From Planococcus kocurii (lineage in GTDB: Bacteria > Bacillota > Bacilli > Bacillales_A > Planococcaceae): DNA of 64,000 bases. The notes below the pieces were generated by a model. The model saw only the letters and a list, made by a program, of their open reading frames with translations. It was not told where the DNA came from and made no database searches. Each line of letters begins with the position of its first letter. Position 1 is the first letter of the stretch. Made by a program: the position numbers and the translations under genes. This document shows positions 19,686-29,163 of the stretch, one piece after another. Location: contig NZ_CP013661.2 in assembly GCF_001465835.2 (NCBI RefSeq), positions 3,030,501 to 3,094,500 of the forward strand. Reading direction: 5' to 3'.

Positions 19686-21999
19686 ATACGCGAAAAAAGT
19701 AGATAAGCCAAGTAAAGAAATTATCAATGAATTGTCAAAGCTTAATGTTAAAGTGCCAAACCATATGGCGACATTAGAAGATACAGATGTGACAAAGTTG
19801 GACGGCATTTACAAAAACGCTTCAGCTGGACAGCGCACACAAGCACCATCAAGCCCGTCACGTCCATCATCACAAGGCCCGTCACGTCCATCGGGAAGTC
19901 AATCCCGTCCGTCACAAGGCCAATCACGCCCATCACAAGGTGGACAATCCCGTCCGTCACAAGGCGGACAGTCACGCCCATCAGGACAAAGTCAATCCCG
20001 TCCGGCAGCAGCTCCTAGTCAAGGACAATCCCGTTCACAAGGGAATGGCCAACGACCAACAGCACCAGCCAAAACAGGATCAAACTTTACGCCAAAGGCA
20101 GCTAAACCAACAGCAGGTCCGGGTCAACGTTCTTCAGGTCGTCCTGGTGGTGGAAACCGTAACGGCTTCCAAAACCGTAACCGTAAAGGCAAACAGCAAC
20201 AACCGGTAAATCCGTTGCCACCAATGCCTAAAAAAGAAAAAGAGTTACCAGCTAAAATTACTTTCAGTGAGTCATTGACAGTAGCTGAGCTGGCAAAAAA
20301 ATTAGGACGCGAGCCGTCTGAAATTATTAAAAAATTATTCATGCTTGGTGCAATGGCTACCATTAACCAAGAATTGGATAAAGATACAATTGAATTAATT
20401 TGTGCTGAATATGAGGTTGAAGTAGAAGAAGAGATCTTGGTGGATAAAACCGATCTTGAAGTTTATTTTGAACCAGAAGATGAAAATCTTAATGAAGAGC
20501 GTCCACCAGTTGTCACAATTATGGGGCACGTTGACCATGGTAAAACAACTTTGCTGGATTCAATCCGCAACACGAAAGTGACTGCTGGAGAAGCAGGTGG
20601 AATTACGCAACATATTGGTGCTTACCAAGTAGTTGACAACGGCAAAAAAATCACGTTCCTGGACACTCCTGGACACGCAGCGTTTACAACAATGCGTGCG
20701 CGCGGAGCAAAAGTGACTGACATTGCGATTATCGTTGTAGCGGCTGATGATGGCGTTATGCCACAAACGGTAGAGGCGATTAACCATGCCAAAGCTGCAG
20801 AAGTTCCAATTATTATCGCAGTCAACAAAATGGATAAGCCAAGTGCAAATCCTGATCGTGTCATGCAAGAATTGACTGAACATGGACTAGTGGCAGAGGC
20901 TTGGGGTGGCGAAACAATCTTCGTTCCAATTTCTGCTTTAACTGGAGACGGCATCGATTCATTACTTGAAATGATCTTACTAGTTTCAGAAGTTGGCGAA
21001 CTAAAAGCAAATCCCGCACGTCGTGCAATTGGTACAGTGATTGAAGCAGAGCTTGATAAAGGTCGCGGTTCTGTTGCAACTCTTCTAGTACAAGATGGAA
21101 CATTAAAAGTTGGAGATCCGATTGTTGTCGGAAATACATTTGGTCGCGTTCGGGCAATGGTGTCTGATATTGGCCGCCGCGTAAAAGAAGCGGGACCATC
21201 AACACCAGTTGAAATTACCGGTTTGAATGATGTACCTCAAGCGGGTGACCGTTTTGTTGTCTTCGAAGATGAGAAAACTGCTCGTCAAGTGGGAGAAACA
21301 CGTGCAACTTCAGCGCTTCAAGTTCAGCGTTCTGAGAAAACACGCGTTACACTTGATAACTTGTTTGATCAATTGAAACAAGGCGAAATGAAGGAGTTAA
21401 ACTTGATCGTCAAAGCTGACGTTCAAGGAGCCGTTGAAGCAATGGCTGCATCTCTTCTTAAACTTGATGTAGAAGGCGTCAATGTGAAAATTATCCACAC
21501 GGGTGCTGGTGCGATTACAGAATCTGATGTTTCATTGGCAGCTGCTTCAAACGCTATCGTTATTGGTTTTAACGTTCGTCCAGATGCAAACGCAAAACGT
21601 GCTGCTGATGCTGAAGGCGTGGACATCCGTTTACACCGCATTATCTATAAAGTAATTGAAGAAATCGAATTTGCTATGAAAGGATTGCTTGATCCTGAAT
21701 TTGAAGAAAAAATTATCGGACAAGCAGAAATCCGTAGTACATTCAAAGTTTCTAAAGTCGGAACAATTGCCGGAAGCTATGTAACTGAAGGCAAGATCAC
21801 GCGTGATAGCGGCGTCCGTGTCATTCGTGAAGGAATCGTTGTATTTGAAGGCGAAATCGATACGTTGAAACGTTTTAAAGACGACGCGAAAGAAGTAGCA
21901 AAAGGATACGAATGTGGGATCACAATTAAAAACTTCAATGATGTTAAAGAGTTAGACATTATCGAAGCGTATATTATGGAAGAAATCGTACGCAAATGA
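19663..21999 (+). CDS. infB: Translation initiation factor IF-2
   Basis: GTPase that places initiator tRNA on the 30S subunit. The ATG of [20 protein letters not shown] is chosen (GGGGGCGAG upstream); 778 residues. The N-terminal IF2_N domain is followed by a low-complexity linker (about residues 55-175) rich in Ser/Arg/Pro/Gln/Gly with repeated SRPSQGGQ units, then a second IF2_N domain, the G domain (GHVDHGKTT near residue 288, DTPGH, NKMD) and domains II-IV. The coding DNA of the linker is itself a degenerate tandem repeat. Confidence 0.97.
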   Translation: MTKIRVHEYAKKVDKPSKEIINELSKLNVKVPNHMATLEDTDVTKLDGIYKNASAGQRTQAPSSPSRPSSQGPSRPSGSQSRPSQGQSRPSQGGQSRPSQGGQSRPSGQSQSRPAAAPSQGQSRSQGNGQRPTAPAKTGSNFTPKAAKPTAGPGQRSSGRPGGGNRNGFQNRNRKGKQQQPVNPLPPMPKKEKELPAKITFSESLTVAELAKKLGREPSEIIKKLFMLGAMATINQELDKDTIELICAEYEVEVEEEILVDKTDLEVYFEPEDENLNEERPPVVTIMGHVDHGKTTLLDSIRNTKVTAGEAGGITQHIGAYQVVDNGKKITFLDTPGHAAFTTMRARGAKVTDIAIIVVAADDGVMPQTVEAINHAKAAEVPIIIAVNKMDKPSANPDRVMQELTEHGLVAEAWGGETIFVPISALTGDGIDSLLEMILLVSEVGELKANPARRAIGTVIEAELDKGRGSVATLLVQDGTLKVGDPIVVGNTFGRVRAMVSDIGRRVKEAGPSTPVEITGLNDVPQAGDRFVVFEDEKTARQVGETRATSALQVQRSEKTRVTLDNLFDQLKQGEMKELNLIVKADVQGAVEAMAASLLKLDVEGVNVKIIHTGAGAITESDVSLAAASNAIVIGFNVRPDANAKRAADAEGVDIRLHRIIYKVIEEIEFAMKGLLDPEFEEKIIGQAEIRSTFKVSKVGTIAGSYVTEGKITRDSGVRVIREGIVVFEGEIDTLKRFKDDAKEVAKGYECGITIKNFNDVKELDIIEAYIMEEIVRK
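19845..20040 (+). repeat. Degenerate coding tandem repeat in infB
   Basis: Units around TCACGTCCATCACAAGGC, reading Ser-Arg-Pro-Ser-(Gln/Gly)-Gly-Gln, recur at least eight times in the linker of IF-2. Unit length varies by multiples of 3, so frame is preserved and copy number may vary between strains. Confidence 0.85.
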
Positions 22000-22274
22000 T
22001 CCTGTATATGGAATGTGAATTTTTCATTCCAACTGCACATTCGTTAAAAGATAAACGGGCAGTAGTGAAGAGTATGCTGACCCGTAGCAAGCAAAAATTC
22101 AATGTTTCTACAGCAGAGATTGATCACCAAAATGTATGGCAGCGAACCCGCCTTGCTTTTGTTATTGTTTCTTCATCAAAAGAAGTGGCAGATAATGAAA
22201 TGGCACAAGTTCTTTACTATTTGGAAAGCAATCCTGCATGGGAATGCTTGGAGTTTGAAAAAGAATATTTGTAA
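21996..22274 (+). CDS. ylxP: YlxP, DUF503 family protein
   Basis: Small conserved protein of 92 residues; the family is found in this operon across Firmicutes and has been linked to ribosome assembly as an RbfA-like protein, with no firmly established biochemical role. [28 protein letters not shown] is typical of DUF503. Its ATG overlaps the infB stop (ATGA) and rbfA follows 18 nt downstream. Confidence 0.9.
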   Translation: MILYMECEFFIPTAHSLKDKRAVVKSMLTRSKQKFNVSTAEIDHQNVWQRTRLAFVIVSSSKEVADNEMAQVLYYLESNPAWECLEFEKEYL

Positions 22275-22292
22275 GAACGAGGTGGACCATCA

Positions 22293-22643
22293 ATGACAAT
22301 GCGCGCGAATCGTGTAGCTGAGCAGATGAAAAAAGAGCTTAGTGATATCATCAGTCGAAAACTGAAAGATCCACGTATCGGATTTGTCACTGTAACAGAT
22401 GTTGAAGTTACAGGAGATCTCCAGCAGGCAACTGTATACATCAGCGTATTAGGCGAAGACCATGCAAAAGAACAGACATTGCTTGGGTTGACGAAGTCAA
22501 AAGGATTTATTCGCTCCGAAATTGGACAGCGGATCCGTCTCCGTAAAACTCCTGAATTGTCTTTTGAAATCGATTCATCGGTTGCGTACGGCAATCGAAT
22601 TGATACGTTATTGCGTGGTATTCAAGAACCAAAAGAAGATTGA
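22293..22643 (+). CDS. rbfA: Ribosome-binding factor A
   Basis: KH-fold 30S maturation factor, 116 residues. [40 protein letters not shown] and [12 protein letters not shown] are near-identical to Bacillus RbfA. Two ATGs (22293, 22299) are possible; the first is better spaced from GAGGTGG. A strong terminator follows, ending the rimP-rbfA operon. Confidence 0.96.
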   Translation: MTMRANRVAEQMKKELSDIISRKLKDPRIGFVTVTDVEVTGDLQQATVYISVLGEDHAKEQTLLGLTKSKGFIRSEIGQRIRLRKTPELSFEIDSSVAYGNRIDTLLRGIQEPKED

Positions 22644-22647
22644 AATC

Positions 22648-22684
22648 AAAGCCTGCTGTCTATTGTAGATAGCAGGCTTTTTTT
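22648..22684 (+). terminator. Terminator after rbfA
   Basis: AAAGCCTGCT (22648-22657) pairs with AGCAGGCTTT (22671-22680), extended inward by further pairs, then TTTT. Confidence 0.93.
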
Positions 22685-22710
22685 GGCATCAAGCAAAGGA
22701 GATCAACAAA

Positions 22711-23640
22711 ATGGCGCTAAATGGAATTTTACCATTATGGAAAGAAAAAGGAATGACTTCCCATGATTGTGTTTTTAAACTCAGAAAAATTCTTCAAACA
22801 AAAAAAGTAGGACATACCGGCACACTAGACCCTGAAGTGGATGGGGTATTGCCGATTTGTATCGGAAACACGACCAAAGTGGCTGAATATATTACGGACC
22901 AAGGCAAGACCTATGAAGCTGAAGTGACAATTGGCTACTCAACAGATACAGAAGATGCTACAGGTGAAACAGTTGAGACAGATGCTTCTGAAAAAGTGAT
23001 TACGCGAGCGCAAGTGGCAGAAGTTTTGCTGCAGCTGACCGGTAACATTAAACAAATTCCACCGATGTATTCAGCAGTCAAAGTAAATGGCAAAAAATTA
23101 TACGAATATGCCCGTCAAGGAATTCCGGTTGAGCGACCTGAACGAATTGTGAGCATTGATTCGATTGAATTGCTTGATGACGATCAGCGATGGATCGGTG
23201 AAAAAATTAGCTTTAATATTCGCATCCGTTGTGGCAAAGGAACTTATATTCGGACATTGGCCGTGCAAATTGGGGAAGCGCTAGGTTATCCTGCGCATAT
23301 GTCGAGACTAACACGCACAGAATCAGGGAAATTTAGTGAAAAAGATTGTGTAACACTTGCTGAAGTGGCTGAACTTGCTCAAAATGGGCATATGGATGAT
23401 ATTTTAAAACCGTTGAGTTATGGCCTAAGTGCGTTTCCGTTTTTGGAAATTGAACAGCAACAAGTTTTTGCTGTGAAAAATGGTCAAGTGTTAGCGCGCC
23501 ACGCCATACTAGATGAAATGGGTTTTGTAGCTTTAACCTACAAGGGGCAGCCAGTGGCACTCTATAAAAATCACCCTGAAAAAGCGGATAAAATGAAACC
23601 TGAAAAAATGTTCGGTTTTCCGACAGCAGACGAGGTGTAA
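22711..23640 (+). CDS. truB: tRNA pseudouridine-55 synthase
   Basis: Makes pseudouridine 55 in the T-loop of tRNAs. It has 309 residues. GHTGTLDPEVDGVLPI contains the catalytic Asp (residue 40); QIPPMYSAVKVNGKKLYEYAR and CGKGTYIRTLAVQIGEALG are TruB motifs. A PUA-like C-terminal domain is present (about residues 240-309). AAAGGAGA precedes the ATG. The next gene ribF starts one base after its stop. Confidence 0.97.
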   Translation: MALNGILPLWKEKGMTSHDCVFKLRKILQTKKVGHTGTLDPEVDGVLPICIGNTTKVAEYITDQGKTYEAEVTIGYSTDTEDATGETVETDASEKVITRAQVAEVLLQLTGNIKQIPPMYSAVKVNGKKLYEYARQGIPVERPERIVSIDSIELLDDDQRWIGEKISFNIRIRCGKGTYIRTLAVQIGEALGYPAHMSRLTRTESGKFSEKDCVTLAEVAELAQNGHMDDILKPLSYGLSAFPFLEIEQQQVFAVKNGQVLARHAILDEMGFVALTYKGQPVALYKNHPEKADKMKPEKMFGFPTADEV

Positions 23641-23641
23641 T

Positions 23642-24592
23642 ATGGAAATTATTCATTTGAATTACCCGAACCATGTAAAACCAGATAGTGAAACTGGACC
23701 AATCTCCCTGGCGTTAGGTTTTTTTGATGGTGTACATAAAGGACATCAACGCGTCATAGGAGAAGCCATCAAACAAGCTCACCAAAAAAATATAAAGTCA
23801 GCAGTCATGACTTTTGATCCTCATCCATCGCTTGTATTGGGCGGAAGAAAAGAAGAAGTCTTTTATATTACACCTATGCAGCAAAAAATGGATATCTTAG
23901 AGGAGATGGACGTGGATTATTGTTTTATCGTCCGCTTTACTTCTGAATTTGCTAAATTGACGCCACAGGAATTTATCGAAATTTTCGTTAAAAACCTTCA
24001 AGTAAAACACGTGACAGCTGGATTCGATTTTTCTTTTGGTAGCAAAGGAAAAGGCGATATGGCATTGATGAAACTAATGAGCAAGGGTCATTATGACGTA
24101 ACCGTTGCGGAGAAGTTAGAAGAAAGTGACGAGAAAATCAGTTCGACCCGTATTCGTGAATTATTAAAGCAAGGCGAAACCGGAAAAGTATGCCAGTTGC
24201 TTGGTCGACCGTTCAGAGTTCTGGGTACTGTAGTTAATGGCGACAAGCGAGGCCGTACGATTGGATTTCCGACAGCTAACGTGGAGCCAGAGCTTGGTGC
24301 AATCGTACCGAGCCGCGGGGTCTATGCGGTGAAAATTCAGGTGCAAGGACAGCTATATAATGGTGTCTGCAATATTGGTTACAAGCCTACCTTCAATGAT
24401 CCAGATGTAAAAAAACAAGTAATCGAGGTCCATATTCTTCATTTCGATAAATCCATTTACGGGGAAATGGTAGAAGTCGAGTGGTATGAACGGATCCGGG
24501 ATGAGCAAAAATTTTCAGGGATTGACGAATTGAAAGCACAGATTCAATCGGATAAATTAACAGCTGAACAGTTTTTTGCAGGGACAAATTAA
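23642..24592 (+). CDS. ribF: Bifunctional riboflavin kinase / FMN adenylyltransferase
   Basis: Makes FMN and FAD from riboflavin. It has 316 residues. The N-terminal adenylyltransferase domain has GFFDGVHKGHQ (nucleotidyltransferase HxGH-like box) and SSTRIRELL; the C-terminal kinase domain has GRTIGFPTANV. truB-ribF-rpsO order is conserved in Firmicutes. No FMN riboswitch is visible upstream; it is co-transcribed with truB. Confidence 0.96.
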   Translation: MEIIHLNYPNHVKPDSETGPISLALGFFDGVHKGHQRVIGEAIKQAHQKNIKSAVMTFDPHPSLVLGGRKEEVFYITPMQQKMDILEEMDVDYCFIVRFTSEFAKLTPQEFIEIFVKNLQVKHVTAGFDFSFGSKGKGDMALMKLMSKGHYDVTVAEKLEESDEKISSTRIRELLKQGETGKVCQLLGRPFRVLGTVVNGDKRGRTIGFPTANVEPELGAIVPSRGVYAVKIQVQGQLYNGVCNIGYKPTFNDPDVKKQVIEVHILHFDKSIYGEMVEVEWYERIRDEQKFSGIDELKAQIQSDKLTAEQFFAGTN

Positions 24593-24601
24593 CTCGTACG
24601 G

Positions 24602-24630
24602 TTGATTTTGAAAAAGTCTTATGCTATTAT
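24602..24630 (+). promoter_or_regulatory. Promoter and leader of rpsO
   Basis: TTGATT (24602-24607) and TATTAT (24625-24630) are 17 nt apart. The resulting leader of about 90 nt contains GAGTACTGAAAGTAC (a short hairpin) and could carry an S15 autoregulatory structure, as is known for rpsO in Gram-positives; the structure itself was not established here. Confidence 0.6.
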
Positions 24631-24727
24631 TTATGAGTACTGAAAGTACAAACCGTTGCTTGGCAATTCGAATCACCAACGTTTGCTCGGTAATAGGGGA
24701 TATCAGAAATTAGGAGGTGGAAACAGT

Positions 24728-24997
24728 ATGGCAATCACTCAAGAACGCAAAAATGAATTGATTAGCGAATACAAAGTGCACGACACAGATACTGGGTCTG
24801 CAGATATTCAAATCGCTATTCTTACAGAAGACATCAACAACTTGAATGAGCACTTACGTACTCACAAAAAAGATCATCACTCACGTCGTGGTCTATTCAA
24901 AATGGTTGGACGCCGTCGTAACTTGCTAAAATACTTACGTGAAAACGAAGTAGCTCGCTACCGCGAGTTAATCGCAAGACTTGGCCTACGCCGTTAA
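24728..24997 (+). CDS. rpsO: 30S ribosomal protein S15
   Basis: 16S rRNA-binding primary assembly protein, 89 residues. The start is the ATG after TTAGGAGGTGG (9 nt spacing); the in-frame extension to 24656 would cover the leader. [26 protein letters not shown] and [25 protein letters not shown] are diagnostic. It precedes pnp, the classic rpsO-pnp pairing, but a strong terminator lies between. Confidence 0.98.
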   Translation: MAITQERKNELISEYKVHDTDTGSADIQIAILTEDINNLNEHLRTHKKDHHSRRGLFKMVGRRRNLLKYLRENEVARYRELIARLGLRR

Positions 24998-25009
24998 TAG
25001 TAAACAGTA

Positions 25010-25033
25010 AAAGCGGGATTCGTCCCGCTTTTT
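25010..25033 (+). terminator. Terminator after rpsO
   Basis: AAAGCGGGA (25010-25018) pairs with TCCCGCTTT (25023-25031) around a TTCG tetraloop, followed by T-rich sequence. Confidence 0.94.
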
Positions 25034-25081
25034 CTTTATGGATTAAACTTTAATTTATCGCATCGCACATTGGATGCCTTT

Positions 25082-25110
25082 TTGATACACTACTAGTAGA
25101 TACATACAGT
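25082..25110 (+). promoter_or_regulatory. Probable pnp promoter
   Basis: TTGATA (25082-25087) and TACAGT (25105-25110) have a 17-nt spacer, 37 nt before the pnp ATG. Confidence 0.5.
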
Positions 25111-25146
25111 ATATAGATATACGGTAAGAGAGAGGAGCTCGATAAT

Positions 25147-27264
25147 ATGGAGCAAACAAAAAAAGTTTACACACTTGATTGGGCTGGCCGCGAGTTGCAA
25201 GTTGAGGTCGGTCAATTAGCAAAACAAGCAAACGGAGCAGCATTAATCCGTTATGGCGATACAGCAGTTTTATCTACGGCAACTGCATCAAAAACGCCGA
25301 AACCTTTAGATTTTTTCCCGTTGACTGTTAACTACGAAGAACGTCTTTACGCTGTCGGTAAAATTCCTGGTGGTTTCATTAAACGTGAAGGCCGTCCATC
25401 TGAAAAAGCGACGTTAACAAGTCGTTTAATCGATCGTCCGATCCGTCCACTATTCCCGGATGGTTTCCGTAACGAAGTCCAAGTGATTTCAATGGTTATG
25501 TCTGTCGATCAGGATTGCCCGTCAGAAATGGCTGCAATGTTCGGTTCTTCACTTGCATTAATGATCTCAGATATTCCTTTTGGTGGACCGATTGCTGGAG
25601 TCATTGTTGGGTTAATCGACGGACAATACATCATCAACCCAACAAATGAACAACTTGAGCAAAGCTCGATTAACTTGATCGTAGCTGGTACAAAAGATGC
25701 GATCAACATGGTTGAAGCAGGAGCAAAAGAAGTTTCTGAAGAAATCATTTTAGAAGCTATTATGTTCGGTCACGAAGAAATCAAGAAATTGATCGCTTTC
25801 CAAGAACAGATTGCTGCAGAAGTTGGTAAAGCAAAAACAGATATCAAATTGTATGAATTAGATGCAGAATTGACATCTTCTATTAAAGAAGCTGTGGAAA
25901 CTGACTTAAACGCTGCTGTTCAAATTAACGAAAAACAAGCGCGCAACGAAGCAATAGATGAAGTTAAAGCACGTGCAATGGCTGCATATGAAGAGTCAGA
26001 AGATGCAGTTAAGAAGCAAGCTGGCCAAATTCTTGATAAAATGGTCAAAGAAGAAGTTCGCCGCCTAATTACAGACGAAAAAATTCGTCCGGATGGCCGT
26101 GGACCTTCTGAAATTCGTCCATTGTCTTCTGAAGTCGGTGTTCTTAACCGCACACACGGCTCAGGATTATTTACTCGTGGACAAACGCAAGCGATGAGTA
26201 TTTGTACACTAGGTGCATTAGGCGATGTTCAAATTATTGATGGCCTTGGCATTGAAGATACAAAACGCTTTATGCATCATTACAACTTCCCGTTGTTCTC
26301 GGTTGGTGAAACTGGATTCCTTCGTGGACCAGGACGCCGCGAAATCGGTCACGGGGCACTTGGTGAACGTGCATTAGAAGCGGTTATTCCAAACGAAAAA
26401 GATTTCCCTTACACAATTCGTCTTGTTGCAGAAGTACTTGAATCGAATGGTTCAACTTCACAAGCAAGTATTTGTGCGTCAACACTTGCGATGATGGATG
26501 CAGGTGTACCTTTAACTGCTCCAGTTGCAGGTATTGCAATGGGTCTAGTGAAAAAAGGCGAAAACTATACCGTTCTTTCTGACATTCAAGGAATGGAAGA
26601 TTATCTTGGCGATATGGACTTTAAAGTAGCGGGTACTGCAAAAGGCATTACTGCTCTTCAAATGGACATTAAAATCGATGGTCTTTCTCGTGAAATTCTG
26701 GAAGAGGCATTGGCACAAGCTCAAATCGGTCGTATTCATATTCTGGAATCCATGCTTGCGACGATTGCTGAACCAAGAACAACTCTTTCTAAATATGCAC
26801 CGAAAATTATCATGGTGAAGATCAACCCAGACAAGATCCGCGATGTTATTGGACCTGGTGGTAAAGTGATCAACAAAATCATTGATGAAACGGGCGTTAA
26901 GATTGATACCGAACAAAACGGTACAATCTTCATTTCATCTGTTGATGAAGAAATGAACGCGAAAGCGAAAGCAATGATTGAAAACATCGTTCGCGAGGCG
27001 AAAGTCGGCGAATATTACGAAGGCAAAGTGAAGCGAATTGAGAAGTTCGGTGCATTTGTTGAATTGTTCCCTGGCAAAGACGGTCTTCTTCATATTTCTG
27101 AAATCCAAGAAGAACGGACCAAAGAAGTAGAAGACGTTTTGAAAATGGATCAAATCATTCAAGTCAAAGTAATTGAAATTGACCGTCAAGGCCGTGTAAA
27201 CTTGTCACGTAAGATTGTTTTAAAAGAACAAAAAGAAGCTGCTGAAAAACAAGACCAAGAATAA
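25147..27264 (+). CDS. pnp: Polynucleotide phosphorylase
   Basis: 3'-5' phosphorolytic exoribonuclease, a main RNA-turnover enzyme and degradosome partner. The 705-residue length is usual. Two RNase PH domains (first with [15 protein letters not shown]; second with [14 protein letters not shown] and [17 protein letters not shown]) flank an alpha-helical linker. They are followed by a KH domain ([17 protein letters not shown]) and an S1 domain ([18 protein letters not shown]). GAGAGGAG lies upstream of the ATG. Confidence 0.98.
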   Translation: MEQTKKVYTLDWAGRELQVEVGQLAKQANGAALIRYGDTAVLSTATASKTPKPLDFFPLTVNYEERLYAVGKIPGGFIKREGRPSEKATLTSRLIDRPIRPLFPDGFRNEVQVISMVMSVDQDCPSEMAAMFGSSLALMISDIPFGGPIAGVIVGLIDGQYIINPTNEQLEQSSINLIVAGTKDAINMVEAGAKEVSEEIILEAIMFGHEEIKKLIAFQEQIAAEVGKAKTDIKLYELDAELTSSIKEAVETDLNAAVQINEKQARNEAIDEVKARAMAAYEESEDAVKKQAGQILDKMVKEEVRRLITDEKIRPDGRGPSEIRPLSSEVGVLNRTHGSGLFTRGQTQAMSICTLGALGDVQIIDGLGIEDTKRFMHHYNFPLFSVGETGFLRGPGRREIGHGALGERALEAVIPNEKDFPYTIRLVAEVLESNGSTSQASICASTLAMMDAGVPLTAPVAGIAMGLVKKGENYTVLSDIQGMEDYLGDMDFKVAGTAKGITALQMDIKIDGLSREILEEALAQAQIGRIHILESMLATIAEPRTTLSKYAPKIIMVKINPDKIRDVIGPGGKVINKIIDETGVKIDTEQNGTIFISSVDEEMNAKAKAMIENIVREAKVGEYYEGKVKRIEKFGAFVELFPGKDGLLHISEIQEERTKEVEDVLKMDQIIQVKVIEIDRQGRVNLSRKIVLKEQKEAAEKQDQE

Positions 27265-27279
27265 AGTTAACCATACGGA

Positions 27280-27306
27280 AATTGCCGACTTTGTCGGCAA
27301 TTTTTT
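27280..27306 (+). terminator. Terminator after pnp
   Basis: AATTGCCGAC (27280-27289) pairs with GTCGGCAATT (27293-27302) around TTT, then TTTT. Confidence 0.93.
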
Positions 27307-27327
27307 ACTATGAGGAGGAACATGCAC

Positions 27328-28554
27328 ATGGTGACTACACAGACTTGCAAAAATGGATTGCGCATTGTTTCCGAACATATCCCGCATTTTCATTCTATCG
27401 CAATGGGTGTCTTTGTGAACAACGGATCCCGAGACGAATTGCCAGAAGAAAATGGCATTACCCATTTTATCGAACATATGCTGTTTAAAGGTACGGAGTC
27501 ACGAACAGCTAAAGAAATTGCTCGTGAATTTGATCGTATTGGCGGCGACATCAACGCTTATACCTCAAAAGAATATACATGCTACTATGCCAAAGTATTA
27601 GATCATCATGCAGAACACGCAGTAACCGTGCTAGCAGATATGTTTTTCCACTCACAAATGGACCCTGAAGAGTTTGATAAAGAACGTCAAGTTATTCTTG
27701 AAGAAATCAGCATGACAGAAGATATGCCTGACGATGATGTTCATGAGCAACTTTGGCGTGTGATGTATCCCGAAAATTCCATTGGTGCACCCATACTTGG
27801 AACTGCTGAAACATTAGCAAAATTTACACCAGAGAAAATTCGCGATTATATGGACCGCCACTACACACCAGCGAATACTGTAGTGTCAGTAGCAGGTAAT
27901 ATTACTCCGGCCTTAATTGAGAAGATTGAAACGTTATTTGGGCTTTTTGAAAAAGAAGAAAGCCCTAAAAAGTATGAACTTCCTAATTTCACGTCTGGCT
28001 ATTCCTTAAAAAATAAAGAAACGGAACAAGGTCATTTATGCCTTGGTTATCCGGGCTTATCTTTAAACGATCCAGATATTTATAACATTACAGTGTTAAA
28101 CAATATTATCGGGGGATCTATGTCTTCGAGACTGTTCCAAGAAATTAGAGAACAACGGGGTTTAGCTTACTCTATTTTCTCTTATCATTCGGCATATTCC
28201 GACCACGGAACTTTGGCGATTTACGGAGGAACTTCAGATGAGCAAATGGCTGAAATGCAACAAGTCATTTTAAGCTTACTTAAAGAATTAAAAAATGGTG
28301 GTATTACAGAACAAGAGGTCACAGACTCTAAAGAACAGTTAAAAGGCAGTTTGATGCTTGGGCTTGAAAGTACGAGCGCACGCATGAGCCGCAATGGCAG
28401 ACATGAATTGCTGCTAGGAAAACATCAAACTTACGAAGAAGTGTTAACACAAATTGACCAAGTATCACTCGAAAAAGTAGTGGACCTGTTAGAAATTCTG
28501 ATAGAAGCACCCGCTGTTTCTATTATTCGTCCGAAAGAAGCTTCCTTAGTTTAA
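27328..28554 (+). CDS. mlpA: M16 zinc peptidase MlpA (YmxG)
   Basis: Mitochondrial-processing-peptidase-like zinc protease of 408 residues. The inverted zinc motif HFIEH is at residues 46-50. The ATG at 27328 is chosen because AGGAGG at 27313-27318 is then correctly spaced; ATGs at 27310 and 27322 overlap or crowd it. It is the B. subtilis ymxG orthologue by order (pnp-[ylxY]-mlpA-...-asd) and by motifs such as FDRIGGDINAYTSKEYTCYYAKVLD. The ylxY polysaccharide deacetylase gene found between pnp and mlpA in B. subtilis is absent. Confidence 0.94.
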   Translation: MVTTQTCKNGLRIVSEHIPHFHSIAMGVFVNNGSRDELPEENGITHFIEHMLFKGTESRTAKEIAREFDRIGGDINAYTSKEYTCYYAKVLDHHAEHAVTVLADMFFHSQMDPEEFDKERQVILEEISMTEDMPDDDVHEQLWRVMYPENSIGAPILGTAETLAKFTPEKIRDYMDRHYTPANTVVSVAGNITPALIEKIETLFGLFEKEESPKKYELPNFTSGYSLKNKETEQGHLCLGYPGLSLNDPDIYNITVLNNIIGGSMSSRLFQEIREQRGLAYSIFSYHSAYSDHGTLAIYGGTSDEQMAEMQQVILSLLKELKNGGITEQEVTDSKEQLKGSLMLGLESTSARMSRNGRHELLLGKHQTYEEVLTQIDQVSLEKVVDLLEILIEAPAVSIIRPKEASLV

Positions 28555-28562
28555 GTAAGCTT
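28537..28562 (+). repeat. Left 26-bp direct repeat (decayed terminator copy)
   Basis: It spans the last codons of mlpA and matches 29063-29088 at 24 of 26 positions. Folded, it gives AAGCTT/AAGCTT arms with a C-T mismatch and no T tract, so it is unlikely to terminate. Confidence 0.8.
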
Positions 28563-29062
28563 CAGCTTGTAGACAAAAGAATAGTTACTCATTTTTTGTA
28601 TGCATGTGGGATTCTCCGCACCTAGTGGACGCTTTCCGCGGACTCCGCGCTGAGCCTCCTCGTCGCAAGCTCCTGCGGGGTCTCATCCCTTCGTTTTTCC
28701 GCAGGAAAGTCAGTGACCGAAGGGACTTCGGGCAGTGGCTTTGCGACGAAGCTAGCGCAGCGATGCAGGAGCATATCTTTGCCCTTCGTCACTAGGTGCT
28801 CCGAATCCTAGAGTGAGTAGGCAAAAAGCTTTTAACACGTTATTTATACGGTGAAGCGCACTAAAGAATCTCACGTTGTTCGTAGTAAGAAGCCTTCAAC
28901 TGGGCTGGTCCACGAAGACTCCTGTGGGACAGCGAAAGCTGAAGACCCCGCAGGAACGTCAGTGACGAGGAGGCTGAAGCTGAGCCCACGGAAAGCGAAG
29001 TGGCCAGCCCAGTTGGAAATTATGCATTACTATTCAGTTTAATAAGACTTTGTCTACAGTCT
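28563..29062. mobile_element. 500-bp composite palindromic (MITE-like) element
   Basis: Non-coding insert between mlpA and asd. Ends: AGCTTGTAGACAAA (28564-28577) and TTTGTCTACAGTCT (29049-29062) are inverted repeats matching at 12 of 14. Inside are two sub-palindromes in opposite orientation. One (28609-28808) is bounded by 19-bp arms matching at 16 of 19; the other (28897-29015) is bounded by CAACTGGGCTGG-type arms. The two share related cores (28630-28685 against the complement of 28940-28997). The element is flanked by 26-bp direct repeats that duplicate the mlpA terminator. Short ORFs inside have no recognisable product. Movement in trans is inference. Confidence 0.7.
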
Positions 29063-29092
29063 GAAGCTTCTTTAGTTTAAGGAAGCTTTTTT
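29063..29092 (+). terminator. Functional mlpA terminator (right copy of the direct repeat)
   Basis: AAGCTTCTTTA pairs with TAAGGAAGCTT around GTT (11-bp stem including one T-G pair), followed by TTTTTTG. It is displaced about 500 bp from mlpA by the inserted element. Confidence 0.85.
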
Positions 29093-29163
29093 GTGTTTTC
29101 TATTCCTTTAGCAGACTAAATTATGTTACAATAATTCAAATCATCATTGAAGGAGCGAATATT

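Noticed and set aside
20560..21205. Long antisense ORFs opposite infB (also opposite hslU, mutS, codY and ftsK).
   Set aside because: Shadow frames of highly conserved genes; no ribosome sites, implausible composition, no independent promoter.
28604..28795. Short ORFs inside the mlpA-asd element.
   Set aside because: They read Arg/Pro-rich translations of palindromic repeat DNA without start signals.
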